Assembly: GCA_900074885.1 (NCBI GenBank)
Contig: FJUW01000005.1
Span: 464,242 to 528,241 of the forward strand
Length of the DNA: 64,000 nucleotides
Reading direction: 5' to 3'
Origin: Rhynchosporium graminicola
Taxonomy: Eukaryota; Ascomycota; Leotiomycetes; Helotiales; Ploettnerulaceae
Part shown: positions 12,850 to 24,933 of the stretch, one piece after another
Layout of the letters: each line of letters begins with the position of its first letter
Numbering within the stretch: the stretch's first letter is position 1
Made by a program: the position numbers and the translations under genes
The notes under the pieces: generated by a model
The model's database searches: none
Told to the model about the DNA's origin: nothing
Seen by the model: the letters and a program-made list of their open reading frames with translations, nothing else

Positions 12850-14290
12850 AGCGTCGTCATATCAGTATCAGCGGCCGGACCCAGAAAGTTCTGATACAAT
12901 CAGGTTGCTGATTCTGTAACCTGCACAGACATCGACGCCTACGTAGACTGCAATTCCATCAAAACAACCCTCCCATAATATGGTAACGATTTGACTGAGT
13001 ATTAGAGCTCTTTATCGTATGTCTGGGGACGCGATTCAACAAGGAGATAGACGCGTGGGTGGAAAAGCTTTCCACGTGACATCAACCTGGAATCTGCTAT
13101 TTAGTGCCTACATGAGGCTTCGAGAATTCGGAAAAGTTTCGGCAGCCGCCATTTGTGTCAACCAGGCGGACGTTAAGGAAAAGCGTGACGAGCTACAGAA
13201 GATGAGTGAAACAGACCAATCGGCACGGTATACAATCATTTACCTTGGAATAGCCACAGAGCAGAGTATCTTTCTTTGGAATTGCGTACGACATTACCAG
13301 AATGTATTCAAAAGTTGAACTCGAGTTGGTCTTGGACTGTTCAGCCATTCATGGTACAATTGAGTTTGATTTCAAGAATTGGTATTATCTGGCGATTCAT
13401 GGACAAAGTGTGGGGAGGTTCCCCACCAGTTGAGACTGCGGTCGAGGATATCGTTCAAAAGATCCAGATTGGTCTCCAGCTTGCAAGCAGACTGGCCAAG
13501 AAACTATACTCTGTGGAGATATGCCGAACAGCTTTCCTGGATGCCAAACAACCCTGACTAGCCCAGGAAAACATCGTAGAGTCTTTGTCTGACATACTGG
13601 GATCTAGACGCGGGATGGAAGTCTTCGAACTTCGTGATATGCTGTCCGCTCATCAGACAATTATTCGAGGAAGAATCAGGGCGGCAAACGCACCTCTCCC
13701 AGGGATCGACCACAGCAAGAGTTTCTGCCGGGTATTCTGCGACTTCGCAAGATTTATGGTAATGTATCAGAGACCACGTCTTGAATACACACTGTCGCAT
13801 ACCCACCAATGCTTGAAGTTACTTTCTCACATCAACTGCTTTGACTCTGCTGGTTGCTCTGGAAGGCAGCTTAGGTTCCTAACTCGACCTTCTAATTGCT
13901 TTCGCCATACCGCAGTCTACGCTTGGCCGAGACCGAGATGTATTCAGCCCACGACAACTACCATCAACGTTCTTACACATCACCGAAGTTGTCAAAAAGA
14001 ACATACTATTTTCTTGCCAGAAAGCTCGAATATGACATGTCTTGGATTGTATGTTGGAACAATACTATGGGTACTACCCATCATACCGGGCAGCAGAGGC
14101 TCAAATACTTCCGGGATATCAGAAACAGATCTCTAGCGCGAGAGCCAAAGCTTTGGAATCAACTGGCGGAGTTGCTGCTGCGAGGCGTCTTTGGGAGAGC
14201 ACGATTTCGATATCCAGAATCAAGAGGAGCATACTACGATATAAAGGCCCGTTTAGACGCCTTTCTCATTCGCTAAGCGAACATAAATCG
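12850..14290 (+). pseudogene. HET-domain (heterokaryon incompatibility) pseudogene
   Basis: Fragments of the fungal HET domain appear in the right order but in different frames. Near 12860-12915 there is a YQYQ...IRLLIL start like many HET proteins. At 12924-13037 a frame reads CTDIDAYVDCNSIKTTLP, stop, YGNDLTEY, stop, SSLSYVWG, which matches the classical YEALSYVWGD box. At 13019-13318 another frame carries the dg...v-t-NL...LR block and AAAICVNQADVKEKRDELQK, matching DAICINQ-D..Er..Qv, then YLG. Near 13690-13760 PGIDHSKSFCRVFCDFARF resembles the downstream DYSKS..evY.dFAR motif. Stops at the YGND and EY positions and several frame changes show the gene is dead. The right boundary is uncertain; coding-like scraps continue to about 14395. 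Intact HET genes act in allorecognition and cell death. Confidence 0.7.
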
Positions 14291-14395
14291 CCGTTGGTAG
14301 AGATATGGCAGGGCGAGTCGGAGAAGCTACCATTTAGCATAGGTGTTGAGGTAAAGCTCTCGAGCTTCTGTTTCGAAAGCAGGCCTGCAATCTGA

Positions 14396-16727
14396 AAAAA
14401 AGTGTCTGTCACAGTATCAGCTATGAGTGGCAATATCCTGTGCTGCTTCTATGGTGATCTGTATCCGGACCTTCCGAATACATGATCAAGCAGGAACTGA
14501 GGTCAAGAGTGGTTTTGATGCTTGGCATTGCCAGTGTAAGAGTAGTAGAAGACTCGTTGTGGATGGCAGCAGTGAGATAAAGTGGTAGGATTCTACAGTC
14601 TCTTGGTCGGGATGAAGAAAAGTCCCTAACGGACTGTACCTCTTTGTTAGATAATTCATCTGAACAATTGGCACAAGTGTTGGTATCACTATGTAGTAGT
14701 ACGAACAGTTAAGTAGTCTGCTTGGGCCAAAATACAATAATGGTTATGGTGTGGTATTAGTTGTATCGTGGCTACAGATCTAGGTAGTCGACACTCCGGA
14801 AGGGATACATATCTGGCCGGCTAAACTCCGGCGTAGATACTCGACTAACTCGTGAATACCTTATGGACCAACAAAAGTGTTTGTGCTTCCTTCAGCAATC
14901 AACAAGCAGACAGTATATGCTAACATATCGCCGAAGCTGTCTAATAACTTTTGAATGGCAGGCTTCTCGACACTGAAGTATGTCATGACTGTTTGTATCC
15001 CTTGGCTTCTTGCAACGAACTTCTGATACAGGTGGAGCTCCGGGGTCAGCCTCTTTTCGGATTGAACCGAGCTTGATACCGAGCCTCTGCAGACTATGTT
15101 GGATGTTTTAACCTGTGCAAGCACGTCACTATAATTGGAAGGGATACGCGGATTTCTCTCGGGTGACGGGTCTTAAAGAAAAACTGCAAAGGAACTTGAG
15201 GGTCAGACGTCTTTGGTGTTGTCGGAATTGAGAATATCCATCAGGACTCTCTCGTGTCATGGCAACGATTCACATCAGATCGTAGGACCTGTCCAGTACT
15301 AAACAATGACCAGTGGACAAGCTTCGATGAGATTATCTCAACCCCACACCGAAATTGCTTGTCATCTTGACCCACAGTTGATAGCGAGCAGCTGCCGGGG
15401 TACTCACGAACGAACAAGGATATATAGGACAAACGATTCTCAATCACCAGACGGCTACGGCTCAGGCTCTAGGCCATATTGAGAATCGTGATGAACTTCT
15501 GAGACGTGAGATTATTAAGGCTCTGAAATGCACACAACCAACGACGTTATGAAGATAATCGGTTATGTTTGAGAATCCGACAATGTTGAGTTCTATCACA
15601 AGAGCTAATGACTCGCTTACAGTGCGAAAGTTTGATAGAGACCTTCCACGACGATGCCTCTCAGACCTGTCAAATTAGCTTTTCACATCCTCGGCACGGA
15701 CCGAAACTTGCCCTTTATCTCAGCTTTGCGTCAAAAAGGACCCCGCGCAGATTAGTTGAGATGACAGGGTATCGGTACGGAGGCACATCATGAAACATGA
15801 GGGTCTCGGCTTTTTCTACTGCCCAGGGTGGCGCAGCCTGAATTCTTGCGCCATGTTGAAGATAGGTATGCTAACGCGTTCTCTTTATGTTAAACATACG
15901 GGTTGTATCAGGCTTCGAATGTGACTGCTACTCAAGGCCAGGTTCTGCTGTAACTTGATGCAGCATTTGCACGTTAAAGCATACATACATTAAAGGCGTC
16001 TGGGAAACAAAACTGGAGCTCATCGCGACAAGACTTCACAGAAATCGTGCGATCAACATGCCATTTTCTGAAACAAGAACATCGTATTTGCTTATTCCTG
16101 TTTTCAGAAGAACGAGAAAGGAATACGTTTTGCATATTCTTGATCTCATTCATCACTCGGCGATTCGACCTTGGCAGCTTGATCCACGATTACAACAGGC
16201 CCCTTGCTAAGCGATGCCCTCTCGCTTAGCTTCACATCGCGACACTTTCTGTTTCTAAATGCACATCATACAGCCATCATTTCGACAGTTGAGCAATCAT
16301 TACCGAGGTAACGAGCGGGATCTCCGCCATGGCGAATCGAAGCGCCATTATACCGGTGGTCATACCGTGACTCAGTACGGGAGGCGTCGTCCGATGTATT
16401 CTAGCTTGTTTTTGATGCGTGGCCGGGGTGACAGGAGGTAGCGCTTGGATGTTTTGACAGTCAGCCTACCGAGACCAGACGATGGAGTATGTACGGCGTA
16501 GAAATATTACTCTGCCATATATTAATCCATCTTGTGCCCACGATAGCTTCTCTTTTCTCATAATCACATCTTCATTCTTTTTCCACATTCTTTACAGTTC
16601 TGCGAACTTCACATTCTCTATACACATTCATTGTAACCTTGAATATTTCGGCCGGTCCTTTTATCTCCTCACTTCGACTTCCACTCAAATCATTTTGAAA
16701 GACTTCCATCTTAAATCATAAAAAATT
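14396..16727. other. Degenerate region without a supportable gene
   Basis: Apart from the coding-like relic at 14861-15183 I see no gene. The last 100-200 bases before 16728 are CT-rich, as expected for the promoter and 5' UTR of the secreted-protein gene that follows. Confidence 0.4.
14861..15183 (-). pseudogene. Coding-like relic of unknown family
   Basis: A minus-strand frame reads DPSPERNPRIPSNYSDVLAQ and continues with coding-like composition (LYQKFVARSQGIQTVMTYFS) for about 100 codons before a stop. In the same frame, two stops lie just upstream, after DILNSDNTKDV and after AVFL. It looks like an eroded exon. I do not recognise the family. Confidence 0.2.
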
Positions 16728-18141
16728 ATGTTGTCCCAAACTGTTCTTCTTGCCCTTCTCGTGGCCATTGCCGAGGCTCGTTTCGGTCAGGAGCAAGGAA
16801 ATGGTGCCATTGCAGCAATTGGTGCTTTAGGTAACCTCGGAACCGGTGGTCAAGCTGCGACTCTTTCTGGAGGCTCAATTCAGTTCCTCCTCGGTGCTGC
16901 AAATCCTTGCGGAAAGCTCACCCAGGCCGATCTTATCATCTCACAGCTTGGAACTAGCGCCGAAGCCGTTGCAGCTGCACGTGGACTCGTGAGTTTCTCT
17001 TTTCTTCAGCTAAATGGATTTTGTCTGATGTAATATAGGTTGCTGCTGAGCAAAATTTCAACCCCTTCGCTGTCTCTATCCCTTCCGTCTGCTCGGACCC
17101 AACTCTACCAAAGTCCCCTGAGCTTCGAGGTGTTGTTCCTCTCATCGATCCAGCTGTTGGTGGACAGGACATTGAGAATGCCAACTCCAAGAAGTCGGTA
17201 ACTACTCCTTTTAGCGCCGCTGGAATGAGCGTTGCCCAGGTCATGATCGCCCAGGGTTTCTCAAACTTTACAGCTGTTGATGTTGCTGGAAAGAAGGTCG
17301 CTGCCTCGGCACTTGGAGGAGCCACGAACGGCGCGAACGGAAACACACCACCGCCACCTCCTCCAGCTGGAAACGCAACGGCCAATAGCACTGCTATTGC
17401 ATCTTCTGACTGTGGCCCAGCCACAAAGTTCGTCACTGTAAGTATTCTCGGTCTTTCTATTGGTGACCGTACTAATGTTCACAGGTCACTCGCGCCCCTG
17501 CTGCAACTAGCTCCAATTGTTCTCCTCAAGTAACAGTCACAGTTGAAGTCGTAAGTTTTCTTCGTAGCCATGAAACTTGATCCTGACTAACGACGTGTCA
17601 GCCTTCCGTTGCAACTACATCTGCCAATTCGAGCGCAGTCGCCGCACCAGCTACTACCGGGGCCACAGCAGCTGCTGGCAAATGTACAGGTTCAGGACAA
17701 ACAATGGTCTGCTCTGCGCCAGCCGTCGGAGCCCGAAAGGTCTCTGACCCAGTCACCGGTACATTCACTGGATTTCAAGCATCAACCATCGCCGGTCTCG
17801 ACTTCGGTCTGTGTGTTCCTACAATGAAGTTTGAGCTCGGATTAAATGGTCGCTCTGCTACCGCAGGTACTTTCCAGGCACAGGACCCTCTGTGCAACAA
17901 GGGTCAACAGGAGGCTCTCAACCCTGCTATTATCACCAACCGTATCAAGGACCAAATGACCAACGCTTGTGGCGCCAACAAGGCTGCTAAGGATGCCATT
18001 GCTGCAGCTCAAACTATGATTGTAGCTCTAGGTACGCGAGATGCGAGTACTGCTGAGACCTTCAACACTGCGCTAGGATTCGCTGGTGTGAACATCAACC
18101 CAGACAATGCTCCTCAGACTGGCCTCGTTGGCCATGTTTAA
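16728..18141 (+). CDS. Secreted Ala/Thr-rich protein (421 aa)
   Basis: Four exons, 16728-16988, 17039-17437, 17485-17550 and 17602-18141, join in phase 0 with GTGAGT, GTAAGT and GTAAGT donors. They give 421 aa. A clear signal peptide (MLSQTVLLALLVAIAEA) precedes the mature N-terminus RFGQEQGNG. The first domain has GALGNLGTGGQAATLSGGSI and AAARGLVAAEQNFNPFAVSI, followed by a short PPPPPP linker with N-glycosylation sequons (NATANST). The C-terminal domain contains spaced Cys residues (KCTGSGQTMVC, CVPTMKF, PLCNKG, NACGANK) that probably form disulfides. No GPI-like tail is obvious. I recognise it as a family shared by many ascomycete secretomes but know no established function. A cell-wall or extracellular role is inferred from the signal peptide and composition. 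The upstream region is pyrimidine-rich, typical of highly expressed fungal genes. Confidence 0.85.
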
Positions 18142-20848
18142 ATCATCGATTTGGAATTTTTATGGTGGTTGTTCGATATGAAGTTGTTTCTCTTCTTTTC
18201 TTCCTTTTTAGGCGAAGTGTTGTTTGGGGTGGAGACGATGATGAAGTTCATATGAATGCGATGTAAAATTAGATCTTAAATAATAAATCTCAATAGATAT
18301 ACATTAGCAACTAATTCAAGTCATTGCTCGATAATATGATGAATTATAATCTTTGCCTTGAAGCCTTCGAGGCTTTGACCAATGCAAGCAGTCAACATCA
18401 ATTGACGTACAGCCTCGACACAGTATCTACAAACCGTCAGGATCACACACCTCTCTGGTCTCTTAATTTTTCGGGCCCATACACAGGCCCACACCATTTC
18501 ATTTAGACGAAATATCCCGTTTCAACTAATGGTGAAATCATGGAGAGATCTACCTTCCATCTGCACGTCCTCGGATATGTGTCACTGCAATCACCTGCTT
18601 CCACCAGATCAGCCCCCTCTCCCGAGACATTCAGTTGTATGTAAAATGCCGAACACTACCTCATGCGGCTACTTCCGCTATCACTCCATCATCCACTCAT
18701 CATCCACTCAAATTCATAAAGAAGAGTATCTATATGTCAATGCATACAGACATAACGTAATTGGCGCAGATACGCACGTGTAACGGCTGAGCTGAAGAGT
18801 CCTAGAAGTTGATGAGACCTTGAGACTAGTCTCGAAACATTTGGACTCTAGTAGATTTCTCAAGTGCAGAACGCGAAGCATTTCGAATTCTGCGCCTTGA
18901 AACCTTTCACACTGGATCAAAGGAGCCTGTGCATCGTATATCAGTCAATAGCACAAGATACTTTTGAGCCCTTACCAGACCATTAACTCGCCATGAAGTA
19001 GGTATTATGTAAGAAACAAGACGAAGGCCCCGCTTTCCCCAAGATATGGTGCAAAACAGAAACCTGCATCAAATTTTTCAATACTCGACATCCCACGGCA
19101 TCAGCATGAGATCGGACCATAATTTCACATTCGTCTTTGGTCTTTGGTACATGGCTGCGCTGAGGTAAGACAGACTCTCTGCATTTACTTAGATTTTGGT
19201 GTGTTGTCACGCCGTAGATCACGCTCTGATGGGAAACCGGTCATACCTCAGCAGCCTCGACTATAGTACTGTATCGTGCTTCTCTTTCATCCAAGACTTC
19301 AGGCTGCGGCTTCAGGGACGCGGCATATTGCACCACTACCTGTGACTCGCTGGCCAAACAAGCTACATGTCCATCCCCATTGCTGACTATATGCAATTAG
19401 TTCAATTATAATTGATACTGCATTTACAGCACGAACGATCGTCGTTCGTACCCCGTCTACCTTGGAGAGATAGACAAAATTACTTCTTTCAATCCACTTG
19501 TGGCATGGACCGATGATGAATCAATTGGATTTGCATCATGTGTAACTCAATTAGCCTCCTACTTACAAGTACACTCAATTTTGCTCTGTAGACCAGCCAC
19601 CTCAAGCCATTCTTGAGCTAGGTCGTAAAATCGCCAATCATTACACATGCCCGACATCGACCCTGAAGCCCTCCTTTGTGAAGACAAAAAGTACAAGGAC
19701 CAAGATTCGTTGTGGAATGTTAGAGTTCAGTGGTTTTGATGTTGTGTTCCTCTGATTACTCCACATGGGGTGCCATCTTGGGGACCCTTGGTGGAGTACG
19801 AAACCAGGTACATGTCGTGCTTTGTGAAGATGTAGATCTGTCACTGTTGAGATTCGGGAAACGTTTAAGAAATTATGGATTAGATGGCTGGTAGTACTCG
19901 GGAGTAAAAATTCTGTCATAATATTGCACAACATCTCTCATTATGGCATGACCATTGAAAAGCCGTGAAATATTCACACGAGACGTCTGGCTGTTTTATC
20001 ATTGATACCATATAAAAGAATAGACTCGTACAGTTTGAAAAGCTAAGCATTTGCCCTTACCCACCTGCAATTCTCAGATAGATAGCATTTAGTCCTTATC
20101 TTGGAGGAATTAGAGCATGTAGTCATAAAGTACCGAGATCCCCAGCTTTCGATTATTTGTTACAAAGAATTCAGCAGCGATGCCGATCAGGGTTCCCCGA
20201 AGCAAGGACGAAGTAAAATCATGCCGCCACCCGTGGGGTTGCCTTGTGTCACTCAAAATCGGTCGTGCAGTTCCTACATTGGACCCGACACCAGAAATTC
20301 GTATTTCCCCGCTTGGTGCCAGTAAGTATTTCTACTAGAGATTTCAGCGGTGAAGTCTGCTAAGGCTTATTCTAGTGATGCTACTGGTCCGAGAATCGAT
20401 CGATTGGACAGAATCTCGCTGATATTTGAGCTAGTAACACTCTTACCAGGACCCGTGTCTTCACTACTAGAACTCAGATCAGTGTACTTCAATTTGGACT
20501 TTCGTTGCACTGAGTCAGGTTCAAGTTCGATGGATTTCCGAGTGCATGACGGTGCTACTCGAATAAACTCGATCGATCGACAAATTGTGACTAGGCAACA
20601 CCAAAAGCCAAGGTGTTTCCGAGACCATGTACCTTTACGTGCAGCATCATTGACGATCTTGCTTTCCACTAGCACGCATAATGAAGTGCTCAAACACTAC
20701 ACAGAAGAAGAATGGCTCAGAAATCGGCGAGATATGTCCCGTTTCTTGCAGCAAAGGGATATAAGATCATGAGTGTTTCCTGACAAAAGAGTGACTTATG
20801 ATCATTCATTAGAACAAACAATCATTCATTCTCGAGAAAATACTCAAA
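18142..20848. other. Intergenic region
   Basis: I see no supportable gene in 2.7 kb. A 140-codon plus-strand open frame (20350-20772) has no recognisable domain and shares its span with a minus-strand open frame. Just before the lectin gene the 10-mer ATCATTCATT occurs twice within 35 bp. Confidence 0.4.
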
Positions 20849-22091
20849 ATGGTGCACGTTGCCGGATCTAAAGTCGCTCTCAAGGCCGCTGTAGCAGCAG
20901 TCTGCTGGGCAAGCAACAGAATCGATGTCTTCAGGACTGGCACTGCGAAGAACGACCTACAACACAAATGGTGGGATGGCTCCAAGGTAAAAATCGTTTG
21001 ATATTCTGACAGTGCTATAAAGCACTGGTCTCTTTCATGAGGGAGTTTCTTGCTAACATGTAAGAACAGTGGGGAGGTTTCGAGTCTTTGGGAGGGACCC
21101 TCGAGAGTGTCCCCACCGTATCCTCGTGGGGGAAAGATCGCTTGGATGTCTTAGCACTTGGGACAGACTCTGCAGCTTGGCACATCAGTACGTTGACATG
21201 AAAAGGACTGGGGGTAGCTCCAGCTAATATGACACCCAGACTGGAACGGTAACCAGTGGTCAGCCTGGGACTCTCATGGAGGGATCTTTACTTCCTCGCT
21301 TCATGTTACCAGCTGGTCGAAGGACAGGCTCGATTACTTTGGTATCGGGACAAATGCAGCGTGCTATCATAATGTATGGAGCGGTAGCAGTGTGAGTGAT
21401 TACAAAACAGCGTTCAGCGAAATGGCTCTAACAGGTTTTAGTGGAGTGATTATGAATCACTTAGCGGAGTCTTCACCTCCGAGGTGACATCTACGTCATG
21501 GGGAAAGGATAGGCTCGATCTATTCGGCCTTGGAACAGATTCGGGATGTTGGCACAACTGGTGGAACGGAAACAAATGGGGCGGTTGGGAGAACCTTGGC
21601 GGTACTTTCACCTCCGCTATCGTCTCTACCTCTTCGGAGGAGAACCACCTTGTGGCTGTTGGACGCGGAACCGACTCCGCATACTGGCATAACACTTGGG
21701 ACGGATCCAGATGGTCTGGATGGAAGTCCCTCGGTGGTGCCTTTACTTCCGAGCCATCGATCGTTTCGTGGGGACCTGGCAGATACGACATCTTGTAAGT
21801 ACCACTTCTGTCCCAGTTTCCAGCCGTTGAATTTGTCTTTGTACCCCTGAAACTAACTTGGGACTAAGTGGTATCGGAACAAATGGCGATATGTACCAGA
21901 AATACAGCACCAGCGGTGGCAATTCCTGGTCGTCAAGCTGGGGTAACTTAGGTGGCACTCTCGTCTCGGCGCCAACTGCTGTTAGCTGGGGCAAGAACAG
22001 GCTCGATATCTTCGCCTTAGGAACCGATGATAAGGTCTGGCAGAAGTACTGGGATGGTAGTAGATGGGGGGGATGGGTCAGCATTGGCTAG
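20849..22091 (+). CDS. PLL-like (DUF346) seven-bladed beta-propeller lectin
   Basis: Five exons, 20849-20986, 21070-21187, 21240-21391, 21442-21794 and 21869-22091, join in consistent phases to give 327 aa. The whole protein is seven tandem repeats of about 46 residues. Each has the pattern W-x-x-[WF]-x-S-L-G-G-x-(F/L)-x-S ... [27 protein letters not shown]. A terminal WGGWVSIG supplies the strand missing from blade 1, as in a velcro-closed propeller. This is the DUF346/PLL-like beta-propeller family, named after the Photorhabdus lectin PLL, whose members bind fucose or related glycans between blades. Blade 5 has lost the SWGKDRLD box (it reads [15 protein letters not shown]). There is no signal peptide, so the protein is probably cytosolic, as for several fungal defence-type lectins. 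Two of the four introns fall at the equivalent point in a repeat (GSK|WGG and GSS|WSD). Sugar specificity is not visible here. Confidence 0.85.
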
Positions 22092-22868
22092 TTCAAAGTG
22101 GAAGATTCGAATATCGCCATCCTTACCATAGGATCCGGAGCATTTCCTCAATTTCTTAGTAGTAGTGTTCGTCCACTTCCAAATCTCACAGTCCTTACCA
22201 ATCGTATGCAAGTAATTGAATTGATTTGATATCCCTAAATTGCTTTGAATATCCTTAAAGGGAGCGTGATTAAGGTGTGCCTATCTTTCGTGCGTTAGCG
22301 TGAATATTTCTCGCTTAGCTTGTTTACCTCAGCATGGCCATGTCAGAGTTGACTGTGACACTTCAGCTCATGCCGAAGACTTTCTTCTTATTCATTGTGA
22401 GATAAAAGTATGCTTGAATTTTCCAGATGAATAAAGGTGTTCTGTCTCCACTAATTCAGGCCTGAGAGCAATTGGGTATTTTCACCTTGACCTCAACTCA
22501 GGCATTTCCGGTCTTTCCAAGAAGAAATTTTGAGATAGAAGCAATTGTCAACTCCAAAATGTAACAGTAAAGATTCTTAAATAATTGTAGCAGCTATACT
22601 TGCCGAGAGTTCAATATATACTAGAGGAAAAGCTGGGCCTTAGCCTGACCATGCTTCACCTTTGGACCATTTGATGAAAAAGCTAGCTTGGGCCCAGCCA
22701 CGTTATACCATCAGGCGACTAAGAAACTCTCATCTTTCGACTCTACCATTCCCGCCACTTCAACACAACAACAGCACAGTCTCTCCTCCTTCAGTCACTA
22801 CCATCTATATCAATCGCATCTACACACAGTCGAGGCAACACCACGTATAGCAGAGCTACTTGTCAAGC
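22092..22868. other. Intergenic region
   Basis: I see nothing supportable. It contains the 3' flank of the lectin gene and the 5' flank of the next secreted-protein locus. Confidence 0.4.
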
Positions 22869-24164
22869 ATGGCACAGGTAAATACCAGAAACACCAGCGC
22901 CATGCAATTCATCTTCTTCTTTGTCACTCTCTTCCTCACCTTCGTCTCCACCTCTCCAGTCAAGAAGAATTTCCAATGGATCCCACCTGTTCAAAGCCCG
23001 ATCTCAGCTTCTGGCCCTCACCTCATTTCGTTCAGCCGGATCGCCACATTCTCACCTCCTAAACTTGCCGCTGCAACCGCGACAGTTTCCAGTACACCTC
23101 CTCAACCTGTCACCACTCTCCCTACACCGGATCCACCTTCGGCTGAGAATTGCGGTAACATTTACATTGCCCGCGACGGAAAGATCAATCCCACAACTTC
23201 TGTTCCCAAGGCCGCCTGTCCGACAACTCTTAAGATTGATGCCAGATATAGAGGAGCCAGTCATGTTGGTCGCTTTAACGCAGCTGTACCTACTCAACCT
23301 CATCTTCCTCAGATCGCTGATAAGCAGACGAAAAATGATTTACAGAATCGTATCGATCCTCCTGCTTCAACATCGTCCGCTTCTCCTATATACATCGCTC
23401 GTGACGACAATCGCCGTCAAATTAAATACCATCTACTCTCACCACTGCCAGTTCGAGGAATCGTCGAGGCTAGATAGACAGCTCCTGGCAATGGCGGAGC
23501 TTGGCAAGGAAGAAACGGAGGAGTGATATTCATAGTTCATGACGACCAGGACTCCGACAGCACTTCATCCTTTCCCCAATCCAACGGACAAGGTAGTACA
23601 ACATCGGTCGTCAGGAAACAACACGTCACAGTCCCTCCACCAGGAGGCGACATCACAGGCTGCGTCATCTACATCGCCCGAGACAGCAAAATTACAACGA
23701 CAAAGAGACTAGCCCCGTACGGCGGATGCCCGACTCCACCACCTCAAAGACAACTTGACTCTCACTACGTTCGCGTAGAGAAGGACGTGGATCATGAGCC
23801 GATATTCAACACCTTGGCGACATCCGGATTGACGACTTTGACGGTTGTGGGTTCGACTTCGACTGGACGGGAGACTGGTGGTGTTGTTATTTCTGGAGTC
23901 CACAGTTCGAAGACGATAGCGACTATTCAGCCTAGCAAATACGCAGTGGATGGAGGAAGTGGAACTTTCACTGTCATTACTTCGCTTCCTACAGCCACCA
24001 GATATGTTCCCTTTGCTGAAAGAATTCCACCACCGGAATGGTTATCAACCCACATAAAGTCCCCTGATCCCTCGACTATCACCACATCTAACAAGTCAAC
24101 ACACATCCACTCAGATAACAAGCCCGCTACTTTAGCTTTACCAGGTCACGAGCTTCTAGCATAG
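22869..24164 (+). pseudogene. Secreted protein with IYIARD repeats, interrupted by one in-frame stop
   Basis: One reading frame runs from ATG 22869 (or ATG 22902, which gives the better signal peptide MQFIFFFVTLFLTFVSTSP) to TAA/TAG-type stop at 24162-24164. A single in-frame TAG lies at 23475-23477. The protein has repeats: CGNIYIARDGKI...AACP...DARY, then SPIYIARDDNRR, GGVIFIVHDDQD, and GCVIYIARDSKI...GGCP...DSHY. The first and last each carry a Cys pair about 28-30 residues apart. Coding-like sequence continues on both sides of the stop in the same frame, so a nonsense mutation is the simplest reading. I found no GT-AG pair of reasonable length that removes it and keeps the frame. Alternatives are two adjacent genes (a second start at or after 23523), a sequencing error or readthrough. 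The Thr/Ser/Pro-rich stretches suggest O-glycosylation. I do not know the family. Confidence 0.5.
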
Positions 24165-24933
24165 ACCAAGCCAACACTTGAACCCTTGCCTAATCCAAGT
24201 TGCAAACCTACAGTCGAGTCACATGAGGTGACGGCCATGGGTAATGAATTCTAAGGTTGAATACGTCTCAACCACCACGATCACGCGATACCATTCTTGT
24301 GATGGTTGTTTGCTTGATAAGCCGAATACTTTGAATCAGAGATGGCAGGGCACGATGACGGTCTCTGGGGTTTTTACGGTTAACGTCGACATATGCAGTA
24401 GGACAAAACCGGAACATGGGCCTCATACCGAGAGAGATCAATAAAGCTCATCGAAATGGGTGTCAGTGCTTGCCTATCGTCTATTACTGCTCCTTGGACA
24501 CCAGTGTTTCGTTGCGCAGTTCTTATATCGCCACTCCCCATTGATTTTTGCGCCATTCTCAAGTTCCATTGTCGGCTTTTTTCTTTCCTTGGCGCTTTCA
24601 TTTTGACTTTTGAGTTTATCTTTCGAATTTGGGGAGGAACGGAATCCTCGCCTTTAAGGACACATCGTAGTGGGTGCAAATCTCGTTTTCCAGGGACACG
24701 ACACGCAAAAGTCGACAGAAGACACTGCGCTAGGTTGAAAAAAAAGTAATGCGAAGGTTTCTAAATGTTCTATTTCATTCCGCGGTTGTGAAGAGCGTAC
24801 ATACCGGAACGTCTTGCTGAGCAGAAACTCCATTCCATGCTGACAATTTGTCAATTCCCAGCGCCTGAATGTCTCTGTACCCGAACTCCAATTTCCCGTG
24901 CAAAAAAGCCAGCCTTCCCTTCGCGTCATCTGT
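24165..24933. other. Spacer with a possible small coding remnant
   Basis: A plus-strand frame at 24244-24444 reads VEYVSTTTITRYHSCDGC and TMTVSGVFTVNVDIC, Thr-rich with a CDGC pair like the tails of fungal secreted proteins. Upstream, SCKPTVESHE in another frame ends just before a 28-bp GT..AG segment, too short to be a normal intron. This could be an eroded C-terminal exon of the IYIARD gene or a separate relic. The right part is the 3' flank of IMP3. Confidence 0.3.

Noticed and set aside
20350..20772. 140-codon plus-strand open frame as a gene
   Set aside because: No recognisable domain, no signal peptide, no splice partners and an overlapping minus-strand frame; too weak to call.
24150..24250. 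A GT..AG intron of 28 bp joining SHE to VEYVSTTT
   Set aside because: Too short for a fungal spliceosomal intron and the upstream frame already contains stops.
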